A stretch of DNA of 64,000 nt from Harmonia axyridis. Taxonomy: Eukaryota > Arthropoda > Insecta > Coleoptera > Coccinellidae. Every line of letters begins with the position of its first letter. The stretch's first letter is position 1. A program made the translations under genes and the position numbers. The stretch lies in assembly GCF_914767665.1 (NCBI RefSeq), contig NC_059507.1, positions 14,136,001 through 14,200,000 on the forward strand. The letters run 5' to 3'. Under the pieces are notes generated by a model. The model saw only the letters and a program-made list of their open reading frames with translations. It did no database searches and was not told the DNA's origin. Of this stretch, positions 1 to 10,528 are shown in pieces.

Positions 1-99
1 ATGTGGATTTCAAGTGAAGTACCAGCAAGTCTCTGAAATCCAAGGAGGCTACAAAAGTCGCCAATTTTATCTTACCTACATATTTTTTACAGTGACCTA

Positions 100-480
100 A
101 TAAACCACCGTGGTGACACGAGTTGTCTCGTTTTTAATTGGTTGCCGGTTTCTGAGCCTAAATATGGCGGCTTTTTGTTTACCTGATTTTTGGAATTTTT
201 TCGAAATGTAAGGCCGATTTTATTATGTCACTAGTAGGCATTATTCAGTTGAATAAATTTGTTCTATGTTTGTTGTATGTGTCAGCACTCAATCGTATTC
301 TAAAGTTCTATGGTTAAGCCCCTCTTCATTCATAATTTTTAAGCTCAATTTGAAGCTATTGCCGCCACTTTGTTTTATCAAGTCACTGTAATTTTTTCAA
401 GATTGAGTGACACCTTAGCAATTACTTTAAATCGATATCGATTAAAAACCACAGAGTACCTGAACCCAATCCTGCACCAG
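100..480. promoter_or_regulatory. Possible upstream promoter region
   Basis: This AT-rich stretch precedes the CpG-dense segment. Bases 161-171 read AATATGGCGGC, a full match to the YY1/Pho consensus AANATGGCGGC. An inverted CCAAT (ATTGG) lies just upstream at about 137-141. YY1/Pho sites of this form are common near promoters of broadly expressed animal genes. No TATA box was recognised. Promoter activity is inferred only from motif position. Confidence 0.22.
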
Positions 481-888
481 GAGTACCAACACACGCCGAA
501 ATACGATCGTGGTGTGTCCTTATGGAGATTTGCGGAGATCTGTCGAATGCATGAATGAAATCGTGTATCCGATCGGCTAGCAGAAGAGCACGTTGCATGC
601 CCGCAATTTTTCGAATCCCCGACTACATCGAGGTAGTTGCGACGATCGGTTTTGTGCGTTGATCAAAAGCGTGTGTAGCTGTAGCGAGCTTGCTACTGGA
701 TCTGAACCCGTTTCGTTTCGGCGTTTCAGTTGCATTACGGACGTGATACGCTGAAGCTGGATGGGTTAACGCGAGTTTAGGAGAAGCGCGTATTGATATC
801 GCAACGATCGGAAAATTTATTTTTGTGTGCCACTCGCTGTTTTTTTTTTTTTGGTTTGATCTATGGATATCGATGGAAGGTGGTCGCA
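481..888 (+). other. Candidate non-coding first exon (CpG-dense) ending in a GTGAGT donor
   Basis: This segment is visibly richer in CG dinucleotides than almost anything else in the window and belongs to no repeat family found here. It ends at a good 5' splice signal: exon ...TCGCA, then GTGAGTAC from 889. A pyrimidine run lies at 840-852. No long convincing reading frame is present, so if it is an exon it is untranslated. The next + strand acceptor followed by coding sequence is at 46430, so it could be the first exon of that gene across a 45.5-kb intron, but no transcript supports the link. It could also be an unrelated regulatory island or a first exon of a gene lying elsewhere. The 130-codon minus-strand frame at 623-1015 has no recognisable motif. 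Confidence 0.3.
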
Positions 889-908
889 GTGAGTACCTTT
901 TTGTTTTG

Positions 909-1475
909 TTTATGGTGTTATTGCTGATGATAACCCCTTTAGTATCTGTGAAGGAAAAAAAATTAAGCTCTCGTGAAAATTTTATAGTTTCTGTTTTGGA
1001 ATTTTTTATTATCAATGTAGGAAGCTGTTTTCGAATATATTCGCTTCAAAAATTGGTTGCTACATCGAATTGATCCTCCTAACGACAGTACGATTAATTA
1101 ATTTTGAAGGCAAAAAATTAAGAAATCAAAAGCTTGGCGGAATAAAATTGTAAAATTCGAAAGAAGATTTGATTCGATTATTCTGAATAAAATACTCTTA
1201 AAAAAAGTCCTAGTCCTCTCAGTTTCGGAGTTATGAATTTTCGAAAATATACCTAATTCGGATCTAGCCAAGAATTTATATTGTAAAGCATTTTTTGCGC
1301 TTCAATTCGTGTTGATATTTATTCGATGAATTCTAGAAAATATAATTGTTTTCTGCTGTGATAAAATCTATGAAAAAAAAGGATTATACATGCCTATACA
1401 AAAAGTTGTTATAAATAAATCATTTATTATAATTATTATGACTTGAACTATACAGGATGAGTCTTTGATTTTGTT
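909..1475 (+). repeat. Duplicated block, copy A
   Basis: This is the first of two adjacent copies of a block of about 560 bp; the second begins at about 1488. Shared landmarks are ATTAAGCTCTCGTGAAAATT (about 959 and 1520), AAAATTGGTTGCTA (about 1050 and 1637), TTTTGAAGGCAAAAAATTAA and CGGAGTTATGAATT. Copy A ends in TATACAGGATGAGTCTTTGA, the first bases of the miniature element found whole in copy B. Divergence is considerable, so the duplication is old. Confidence 0.75.
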
Positions 1476-1487
1476 TAGAATTTGTTG

Positions 1488-2600
1488 AGTATTATTGCCG
1501 ATTCGACCAAGGAAAAAGAATTAAGCTCTCGTGAAAATTTTACTGTTTCTTTTTTGGAATTTAAAAATCGAATGAAAAGAATCTGTCCGATCGATATAGG
1601 GAGCTTTTTTCAAATCTATTTGCATAAAATTTGCTACAAAAATTGGTTGCTATATCGAATTGAACTTCCTAACAAGAGTACGATCGATTAATTTTGAAGG
1701 CAAAAAATTAAGAAATCAGAAATTTGGCGGAATGAAATCGTGAAATTGGAAAGATAATTTGCTTCGATAATGTTGAATATAATATTTTTTGGAACAAAGT
1801 CTTAGCCCTCTCAATATCGGAGTTATGAATTCTTGAAAATTTAATTCGGATCTAGCTACGAATCGATATTATAGTGCACTTTGCTGCCTTAATTCATGTT
1901 AAATATTTATTGGATGAATTCTGAGAAATATTATTGTTTCTGTTTGTGATAAAATCTATGATAAAAATTATACATTTTGATGCAAAAAATTTCAATGAAA
2001 TCACTTGTTATAATTGAATTTAGTAAACACTCTATACAGGGTGAGTCTTTGACTTATACATATATTTCAACCGGAGATTTCTGAGGTCAAGAGAAAAACT
2101 TTTTCCTTTACAAATTTTTCCGATTTGATTTTTTTCTCACTTTCAACAACGTGTATCTTTTCAACCAAGCCCTCGACCGAGCCGAATCGGAAAAAATGGT
2201 GGAGAAAAATGGGTTTCCTTTAAACTTAAGAATCTTGGGTTGAAATATATGCACAAGTCAAAGACTCACCCTGTATATAACAAAACAGTTTCTGGCGTAT
2301 TTGTTATTTTAGTATTTGTACACCATTTCCGAAAATAAGGCAATTTACGATTACCCTTCATCTTCCTTTCACCAATATTATCTTTTTAATTATTCTAATT
2401 AAGTTAATCATTTTAGTTCGGAACCTCAAAAACATTATGTGAAGTTGTAAGTGATTGTATTTATTCACATTTACGGTAGAACTTTGCTTTATTGCCTACG
2501 AATCCATATATTGTAGTGAATTACGTATGACTTCAATTCGTGTTAATATTTATTCAATTAATTCTAGGAAATATGATTGTTTTCCATCTGTTATAGATTC
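1488..2600 (+). repeat. Duplicated block, copy B (longer, carries a miniature element)
   Basis: The first 545 bp match copy A. After the inserted element at 2033-2279 the block continues (2284-2600) into sequence shared with copy C at 3640-3990, including ACAAAACAGTTTC, TTAATTAAGTTAAT-like and GAAGTTGTAAGTGATT motifs. The last part, near 2530-2600, again resembles the copy A/B text around ATTCGTGTTAATATTTATTC, so the unit probably repeated more than twice. Confidence 0.65.
2033..2279. mobile_element. Miniature inverted-repeat element, family J, whole copy
   Basis: Both ends read inward as TATACAGGGTGAGTCTTTGA, followed by a matching CATATATTTCAACC tract, so the element is a near-complete palindrome of about 245 bp. 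It is flanked by TA. Copy C of the surrounding block lacks it at the equivalent place (about 3695), which acts as a paralogous empty site. It has no coding capacity. Related half-copies are at 19686 and 59443. A Tc1/mariner-type transposase source is suggested by the TA target but not shown. Confidence 0.7.
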
Positions 2601-3639
2601 TCAGAATGATCTCGAATAACTGAATCTCATACCTAATTATTTGATTCATTATTTACTTAATGGAATTAAATTCATACAACAAATACTGCAAATTCCACAA
2701 AATATCTCTTGATGTATGAAGAACAAAAAACAAAAATGAAATTCAATACTAAGTAAATACAGTTGTACACACAAATTTACAAAATAAATGTAATTGAATA
2801 TATAATTGAATTTTATTCAAATGGGTCTTATACTTTCTGTGAAAAGCTTTAGATTGTAGTTTCCAATATATAGACAATTTTTTCATCGAAGGTCGAACAA
2901 ACAAATATATTACGTAAACACTCATATCCCTTACTGAACAATTCTAGTTCAGGATAATTTGAAAATAACGCCGACAAGATCCAATATACCTTACAACTTT
3001 TTTATTAATTATTAATAATTACCCTATGTTCAACGTTATATGCATCTGGAACCTGATATTATATTACATTCAGAACCAGTTGAAATGTAAACAACGTGAT
3101 TGAAAATAAGTAATTAAGATAGCCAATTAGTTCACGCTTCTGTACTTCATTTGGTAATTTAGGGATTCCCCGAAACTACTGATAAGAGCTCAATAAGTAC
3201 TTAAGTTTCATCAATAATTTATGTGTGCTAGTAACACAATATTTTTTCTCAATGGACTACAAATTGGTGAAAAATTTTTTTTATTCTGATTTCAGACAAT
3301 TTGTTTCAAGAATTCATGTACCTATAAATGAAGACAAGATAATCGTGGCTAACTCTAAGGGAATGAAGACATTTATTTCTTGTTTATTTTCTGGAAAAAA
3401 AACTCGATTGATAATTTAATACTATTCGGTAAAATTCGTTTCAGAAATTTTTGTAAAATCTTGCAGTTTTGTCTTTTTTGTCACTGAATATTTTAACTGG
3501 TTGAAAATTAGAAAAATACGTTCGCAAGTTTTGGGAATAAGAATACATGTAATTAAATTGAAACGTATTACACTACATAGTTTTATTACATATTTTTTAT
3601 GAAAAAATGGATTAGTATTCATCCGATAGTAATCAAAAA
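2601..3639. other. No recognisable gene or repeat
   Basis: AT-rich sequence with only short open frames that carry no motif. Probably intronic or intergenic. Confidence 0.5.
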
Positions 3640-3990
3640 AGTTTTTGCTGCAAAATCACTTATTATAATTATTATGACTTGCATTCAGTAAACAACCTAT
3701 ATATTACAAAACAGTTTCCGTGTTTGTTATTTTGATATTTGAACTCAATTTCCGAGAATAGGCGATTTTGGGTTGCCAGTTGCCACGTCTATTCCTTCTC
3801 CCAATATTATCTTCTCAACACGTCTATGTAGGTGTATTGGCGCCACTGGAAATGAAAAAAAAAACAATGTTATCGAGAAATTATTTTAATTAAGTTAATT
3901 ATTCAAGTTCGGTATATCAAAAACATTCTTGTTGAAGTTGTAAGTGATTATGTTAATTCTCATTTTCGGTAAATCTTCAGCATTATTGAT
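3640..3990 (+). repeat. Duplicated block, copy C (empty site for the family J element)
   Basis: It matches the tail of copy B: TTATAATTATTATGACTTGC, then the uninterrupted junction before ACAAAACAGTTTCC, then TTTGTTATTTT, CCAATATTATCTT, TTAATTAAGTTAATTATT and AAGTTGTAAGTGATTA. A 40-60 bp stretch around 3815-3880 is absent from copy B. The junction shows what the locus looked like before the family J insertion. Confidence 0.65.
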
Positions 3991-4245
3991 TGTAAATATA
4001 ATGCTAGATATCTGATTAATTATGTGAAGAAAATTGTAGTAGAAACTGATAATGGCAATAAGGATACTTACGCAGTATAATCAATGTTTTAACAGAAAAT
4101 CAGATTTTTATTCATTCAATGCCACATTAAATTCTCACTTTTAATACTGGACCTGACAAATGATAGGAGGAAAAAATTTAAAATTGCAATGAATCCCTTA
4201 ATACCCCTATCTACTGTAGAATATAATAAGATCTTATTAGAAATA
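3991..4245. other. No recognisable feature
   Basis: Short AT-rich gap between the duplicated block and mariner A. Its last two bases (TA, 4244-4245) form the left target duplication of that element. Confidence 0.5.
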
Positions 4246-5487
4246 TCAGGTGTGTGAATAAGTCTTTTCCGTTTTTTTCAAATTTTGAGCCTTTATTGTG
4301 AAAAAATGGTTACAAATGAATTATTGAAAGTATTGGCCATCGCTAGCTACAACTTTTCCCCATCTTTCTGGCAACATACGAATCCCGTTGCGAAAAAATT
4401 CGACCGGTTTGGCCTCTATCCAGTCATCCACCCATTTTTTGGCTTCCTCGTAGGAATGGAAGTGCTGGTTAGCCAGGCCATGCGTCATCGATCTGAAGAG
4501 ATGGTAATCAGACGGAGCAATGTCTGGACTATACGGCGGGTGGGATAGGACTTCCCATTTGAGCGTTTCTAAGTATGTTTTCACCGGCTGTGCAACATGT
4601 GGGCGAGCATTGTCATGTTGCAAAATAACTTTGTCGTGCCTGTCGGAGTATTGTGGCCGTTTTTCTCGCAGTGCGCGGCTCAAACGCATCAATTGTCGTC
4701 GATAGACCTCGCCTGTGATCCTTTCATTCGGTTTCAGAAGCTCATAGTAAACCACACCTAGCTGGTCCCACCATATACAGAGCATGAGCTTGGCGCCATG
4801 AATATTTGGCTTGGCCGTCGATGATGATGCATGGCCGGGTAGTCCCCATGATTTTCTTCGCTTCGGATTATTGTAACGGATCCACTTTCCATCGCCAGTC
4901 ACGATACGATGCAGAAAACCCTTTCTTTTATGTCGCTGAAGCAGCTGTTCGCAAGTGAAAAAACGCCGTTCGACGTCTCTCAGCTTCAGTTCGTACGGCA
5001 CCCAATTTCCTTGCTTTTGGATCATTCCCATGGCTTTCAAACGCTTGGAAACGTTTGACACGAATCTTCATCAAGCAAAGTCGCCAATTCTTGATCTTCA
5101 AAGATTTGCGGCCGCCCGGTACGCTCCTTGTCTTCCACGTCGAAATCGCCATTTTTGAAGCGTCGAAACCATCCACGAACACTTGAATCATCGACACAAC
5201 CTTCTCCATAAGCTTCCTGAAGCAACCGATGCGCCTCGGCAGCAGATTTCTTCAAATTGAACCAATAAAGTGAAACTTCCCGCAAATGACGTCGACTCGG
5301 CTCAAATTTCGACATTTTCACGATTTCAAAAATTTATGATGCGAAAAAATTTCAACTAATGTGTTAGTGTGGGATTGTTGACAGATGAATAAGCTTTGAT
5401 TATGACATATGTAACCATTAAATACTCGCACAGTATTGGTGGCGCCATCTCTTACAAAAAACGGGAAAGACTTATTCACACACCTGA
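4246..5487 (-). mobile_element. Mariner element A, nearly whole with both TIRs and TA duplication
   Basis: Terminal inverted repeats begin TCAGGTGTGTGAATAAGTCT on the left (4246) and mirror it on the right, ending ...CACACCTGA at 5487, with TA on each side. The length of 1242 bp is close to the usual 1.25-1.3 kb for mariners. It encodes one transposase on the minus strand. This is the best preserved DNA transposon here and the only copy of this TIR type in the window. Confidence 0.93.
4321..5315 (-). pseudogene. Mos1-like mariner transposase (D,D34D), frameshifted
   Basis: Transposases of this family bind their own TIRs through two helix-turn-helix units and cut and paste with a D,D34D DDE-type core. 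The reading frame starts at ATG 5315 (MSKFEPSRRHLREV), runs through the first HTH and DFDVEDKERTGRP, and breaks near 5045-5060 where roughly 15-20 codons of the second HTH are deleted, shifting frame. It then continues to a stop at 4321. Visible core: TGDGKW (first Asp present, following Glu replaced by Gly), HDNARPHV (second Asp) and SPDIAPSDYHLF (third Asp); 34 residues separate the last two. The C-terminus ends in the typical RW..VVASDGQYF. Overall resemblance is to the mauritiana subfamily. It is one indel from continuous but not functional as read. Confidence 0.9.
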
Positions 5488-5489
5488 TA

Positions 5490-6277
5490 TATGAATAAAA
5501 TTCAAATTCAATAAAATGAATTTTAAAGTCCGAAAATAACGAAAAAATAAATTTTTCGAAATTTATGCAGCATAATTCTAAATAGATCAAATCACTGGTT
5601 GATAATGACAGCTATTATTCTCGAGGTGATAACAGCTATTATTATAGATTCAAATTTTTTGCCAACCAAAGCACCTGTATTCTTTAGGCCTTGTTGTGTC
5701 TTATGTGCATTCTTTCAATATCATTTTCTAAGAAATAATTAATTGTTCAGCTCCCAGAATGCATTTCGTGGAGAACAAGATAAGGCTGATAAGTAGTGAA
5801 TAGCTGTTTATTTATGCATGCAGATTATACTTGGATTACCCGAAATACACACACTATAAAATTTTATCTCTATAAATATTAATAAGAAGGCTGTATGGAT
5901 CAAAGGATGGCAAGTTTATAGTCTTATGCGACAATCAGTTCGAGCAGAAGCGTATGAAACTGATAAAATTACTGGTAACAAAATGGAATGATTTTGATCT
6001 TGCAAAAGTCAAATTATGGAATCAGTAGCGGATCAGTTTTTCTTATTTTCTATATTGTTTATTTTCTTTATTTTATTTTGTTCTTCGATTTAAAAATTAC
6101 CAGTAAAAGTGCTTTTTAGGCCATCATGAACAACTTTGGTCTCGTGTTTGTCTATCATTTTGTTTGGATATCAGTTTGTGTACTTTGAAAATTTTAGTCG
6201 ATTTTGATAGACATATGGACATTCAGTTGGGGCCGTAGATGGTCTCATACAGAAGTCAGGTGGTCCAGATAAAGATT
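5490..6277. other. No recognisable gene
   Basis: AT-rich sequence between two mariners. No coding motif or clear repeat end was found. Confidence 0.5.
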
Positions 6278-6920
6278 GTTTGAGTCGGTTTTAACAACTC
6301 ATAATACACTACGCCGAACTGGTCCCACCAAATACTGAGCATGACCTTGGATTTTGGAACCGTGAATATTCGGTTTGGCCGTCGACGTGGAATCATGGCC
6401 GGGATATTCACATGTTTTTCTACCCTTGGGATTATCGTAATGAACCCATTTTCGTCTTCAATCATAATGCGATGCAGAAATCCTTTCCATCTTCGCCTTG
6501 CTAGAAGCTGTTCACAAGCAAACAATCGCCGTTCAACATCTCTCGGCTTCAACTCGTACAGCACCCAATTTCCTTGTTTCTGAATCATTCCCATGACTTT
6601 CAGTCGTTTTGAAATGGCTTGTTGCGTCACTCCCAATGATCCTGCCAATTCTTGTTGCGTTTGACACGAGTCTTGATCAAGTAATGCCTCCAATTTTGCA
6701 TCTTCGAGAACCTTCTCTCTTCCACCGCCATGCTGGTCTTCGACATCAAAATCACCGTTCTTGAAGCGTTGGAACCACTCTCGGCACGTTCTTTCACTAA
6801 TAGCGACCTCACCATGCGTATTGGGAGCATTCGATTAGCCTCAACCGCAGATTTCTTGATATTAAAGCAGAAAATTAAAACCTCCTGGAAACGACGAGAA
6901 TTTGGCTCGTAAGCTGACAT
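6278..6920 (-). pseudogene. Mariner B transposase, N-terminal half, frameshifted
   Basis: Starts at ATG 6920 (MSAYEPNSRRFQEVLIFCFN), a typical mauritiana-type N-terminus with the first HTH (KKSAVEANRML). A frameshift follows near 6820. The second HTH is clear: QTQQELAGSLGVTQQAISKR, then MGMIQKQGNWVLYELKPRDV. A second frameshift spoils the first catalytic block (IEDENGF where TGDEKW is expected), and the frame recovers at KVMLSIWWDQFGVVYYELLK before the homology ends. The second and third catalytic Asp regions are missing. It cannot encode a working enzyme. Confidence 0.88.
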
Positions 6921-7093
6921 GTTTAATCGAGAATAACTTTATGATGCAGACACAAATCGACTGATATTTCAATGGCGTTATGTTTACAAATACCTAAGCT
7001 TATTGTATTACATCTACGATCTTTTTATTTCGACTACCACTTTCTGTTACAGCCATCTATAGCAAAACGGCGGAAGCAAAGTTGTACACCAAA
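6278..7093 (-). mobile_element. Mariner family B, copy B1, 3' half missing
   Basis: The 5' terminus (right side, read on the minus strand) carries GGTGTACAACTTTGCTTCCG leading into CGCCGTTTTGCTATAGATGGC. The same end marks copies at 20.7, 28.2, 57.75 and 58.74 kb, defining family B. Similarity to the transposase stops at about 6278 and the 3' TIR is absent, so this copy is truncated. Confidence 0.85.
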
Positions 7094-7094
7094 T

Positions 7095-7674
7095 AACTTC
7101 GCCCAAGTTTTCTCAATATTCCTTAATAGTGACCTCAATTTTTTGTCACATACATTTCTCCTCATCACTCTTTATGCCTCGTTTCATATGCAATATTCAA
7201 GTAATCATCTTTTATAATCATTTCATCCTTTGTAGGCATCATCAATTCAAAACCCACTGTCGAAACTGAAATATACACTCCACTGATTTGGACCATCTCA
7301 TGACATTTTACGACTTCTGTAATTTGAGAACCTCCGGCCAGCTTTTCTGATCAGCAGGTTTCTCCTCAACATTTACTTCAAGCCAAATCCGACGGTTATT
7401 ACTTATCTTGCCTCTTTACGAGCAATGAAAGAACACTATCGTAAAGTCAATTTTATGACCATGATCATCCATCAGTGTCACTTTTGATTCGATGTTGCGA
7501 AATTATGAAGTAATGATTTTCCTATCACATATTTGGAAAACTGCCAAATTGTGAAGAGGTAAGCATGTGGGATAACGCATCGAAATCTGTTCTGAATAGT
7601 TTTATTTCCTAGGATTTTCTATGGAAGTCGTTAAAGTGAGATTGTGATTGAAAACTTGTGTTTTCATAATTAGT
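7095..7674. other. No recognisable gene
   Basis: AT-rich spacer. The short + strand open frame at 6972-7217 mostly overlaps the untranslated end of mariner B1. Confidence 0.5.
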
Positions 7675-8478
7675 ATACATTGTGTCCGTAAAGTATGGAA
7701 CAAATTCATTTTTAGGTAAACAGACCATTTTTAGAAATAATCCTGAAACACGTCGATTTCTGATTTTAATTTACCGTATTTCAAAATAATAATCTAATAT
7801 ACAGGGTGAATTACTTTCGAGTAATGACGTCACCCCCATTTTCGGATTACTCTAGCTGAGCTGATTCCAAAAATGTATCACATGTTGATTCCAATTGGTA
7901 CAGGGTGGACAAAAATATAATAGTTTTGTGTGTGCTCATAAAGTAACGCGTAACATTCTTTATCAGTTAAATTAACAATATTATCAAAAATACGTATTGT
8001 CTAGCGGCAATTGGTTTGAATGTAACACCCTGTAGTTTGTTAAATTCTAGATTAAAAAAATGAGCTGTTTCCAAACATGTTTGGTACTTGCGGTCTAGCA
8101 GACAGAATATGAAAGAAATTATTTCTTATCAATTTAAAAACATGTAATGAATGTGACAAACTACAGGGTGTTAGATTCAAACCAATGGACGTTAGACAAT
8201 AAGTATCTTTGAGAATATTGTTAATTTTACTGATAAAGAATGTTATGCGTTACTTTATGAGCACACACAAAACTATTGTGTTTTTGTCCACCCTGTAACA
8301 ATTGGAATCAACATTTGATACATTTTTGGCTCAGCTAGAGTAATTGAAAAAGTTGAGACAAAATAAAAATAAAATACGGTAAATTAAAATAAAAAATCGA
8401 CGTGTTTCAGGATTAGTTCTTAAAATGGTCTGTTTAGCTAAAAATGAATTTGTTTCATACTTTACGGACACAGTGTAT
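7675..8478. mobile_element. Foldback element of about 800 bp with nested terminal repeats
   Basis: The outer ends read TATACATTGTGTCCGTAAAG on the left and, inverted, TATACACTGTGTCCGTAAAG on the right. The mirror symmetry continues inward almost to the centre (about 8045-8155): CTAAACAGACCATTTT, CCTGAAACACGTCGATTT, TTAATTTACCGTATTT, CTCTAGCTGAGC, TTGATTCCAATTG, GTACAGGGTGGACAAA, TGTGTGTGCTCATAAAGTAA, and an inner pair around AACACCCTGTAGTTTGTT. The left arm has about 50 extra bases near 7790-7850. Flanking TATA suggests a TA target. No coding frame; a non-autonomous element. Confidence 0.88.
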
Positions 8479-8554
8479 AAACTAAAAGTTGGGAATTTCA
8501 TAAAACTCATATTTTCAAAACGAAAGTGCTACCTCTAATAGATAGTTAAATAGA

Positions 8555-9240
8555 TAAAAATACATAGATAGAGGATTTTCCATCAAGAGGTTTCGTTTTG
8601 AATATCTATCTGGACAGCTGACACTTTTGAAGCCATCATCTTTCGAATCTTTTGATATTCGACAATTAAAAACTACGTCATTAGTAAACATGGAATGATA
8701 CACGCTTCGACAATGCATTGAAATTATTAAAATGTTTGTGTCGTTATGAAGGATTCAGCCAACAATAGTGAAACTGCTGAAAAAAATTGAGCTGTGTGCG
8801 TTGCTGAAGAACAACTGAAAATATTACTGCTGTAGCACATAATGTTTAGGAAAACCCAGGTTTGTTATTCCTCATCGATCTTGAGAATTAGGGTGTAATT
8901 AACCTTTTTTCATGGCCGGAATTGGAAGATATCGATGCGAACGACTTTTATTTTCAACAAGACTTTAGTACGAGCCACAAAATGAACGAAACAATACCAA
9001 TTAGGCGAGACAAGTTTCATGGCTATGTTATTTTTCGAAGAGAGGAACACAATAGACCACCGAGATCTTGTGATTTAACACCTTTAGCCTTTTTCTTTGG
9101 CACCTCTGTTTTTTTAATATTAATATGGATACTCTTATTGGAAAACCTCATAGATAGATATAAGATGGTTTGGAGATGTTTCCATATGCATTTTAGATTT
9201 TCCAAATCTAGGGTGAGCGGATAGCACGCACAAATAAAAA
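8555..9240 (+). mobile_element. DD41D mariner-like element, family D, copy D1 (gutted)
   Basis: The 5' segment (8555-8740) contains the family D leader seen at six other places: a CTATCTGGACAGCTGACA tract, AATTAAAAACTACGTCATTA, and then the start ATGGAATGATACACGCTTCG. A central part is missing. At 8919-9230 a transposase C-terminal fragment reads EDIDANDFYFQQDFSTSH and NRPPRSCDLTPLAFFFG. The second catalytic Asp is in FQQD; 41 residues later, where the third Asp should be, there is Ala. The start codon is followed by an in-frame TGA two codons on. A dead relic. Confidence 0.8.
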
Positions 9241-10528
9241 ATTCTTGGAAGAGGAAGCATATAATGACATATAATGCACAGTATTTTCACATGGATTATA
9301 ATACATATGTTATAAGAATCTAATTAAATATTATGTAAAATTTGCAGTTTCTCAAAATAAGAACATTCTTTGGAATGATTTTCGAAGGTACTCATTCTCT
9401 TTGAAATTGTATGTGAATAGCAACCTCGATAGCAACCCTCTAACTGTAAATAACAGATTCAAAATACAGGTGAATTTTGGGCAATTTTGTTGAAGGTATG
9501 TGGAATTTTCTTCACGTTAGGTAGCATACTTGCAAGTTTCATCATGTGAGTATGATATCAAAAGAAAGTAACAGACATTAAAAAAATTACTTTTACTTTC
9601 TACATAATATACATAATATTCGTGTTGATAGTTATCTTCAAGGATACATACGATGAAAAAATACGAAGTACTTCCTCCATTCCCCCAAAATCTTCCATCT
9701 GACCTAATATTTCATCATTAAAAAAATCTTCATGGCCATCAAGACACTCCCAGATGATACTGATGGTATTTCAGCCGGTGCTAAATGTCTTAATGAACTC
9801 GTCAGAAGTTCGAAACCATCAATTTCTCAATTATAATAGAAGTAAGTCGGTCTAGTGTAGGTGTGTAAGGAATTAAAATGTTGCAATCAGCTTGTATCTG
9901 CATAATTCTGACTGATAAGCATCTAACATCCTAGAGAAATCTATTACATACTCCTATAAAACGTTAGACTATCATGTTTCTTACAAATGCCATTGAATAT
10001 GTTTGCATTATCATCTTGTTTGATGGTACTTATGCTGCGGGTTGTACACGAAATAGGCGTATGGAATAGGTTGGTTCTACAGAATGTACCTTGTATGTAG
10101 GAAACAATTTATTCGGAAAAACATGGGATTTGTTGAGGAAACAATTTATTAGTGATCTTCCGGAGCTGTTTATACAGAGTGTATCAGTGGAAGGGAATTT
10201 AAAATAGGTAGAGAATTTTTGTTCTTGAATTGTTCAATATTCGAAGTGTTTCGGAATCGAAACTATTGCTATATTATTTCTCTTGTATTTTTTTGTATCT
10301 TTTTCATTTTAGCATATTTTGAACCCTAAGTTCGAAACAAATCTGTGGTGTAAAGGGATACCAAATCACAAAATCTTTTTTATTCTGTGGAAAAGCTACA
10401 ATGCTGAATTTTTGGGAAACTCACTAGTGATGAACTGTATTTATATCCCTTTGAGCTAGAAAAAATGAATTGCACATTCTTCTTCTTTCTAATGGTGCTA
10501 TAAGCATGAAAGAAAAACATTCTACAGG
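9241..10528. other. No recognisable gene
   Basis: AT-rich sequence without coding motif. The last eight bases (TCTACAGG, 10521-10528) are the left target duplication of the hAT-type element that follows. Confidence 0.5.

Noticed and set aside
600..630. TTCGAATCCCC resembling a tRNA T-arm (B box)
   Set aside because: No matching A box or cloverleaf could be drawn around it.
623..1015. 130-codon minus-strand open frame over the CpG-dense segment
   Set aside because: No motif; half of it lies in the duplicated block, and the opposite strand shows a splice donor here. Probably a by-product of composition.
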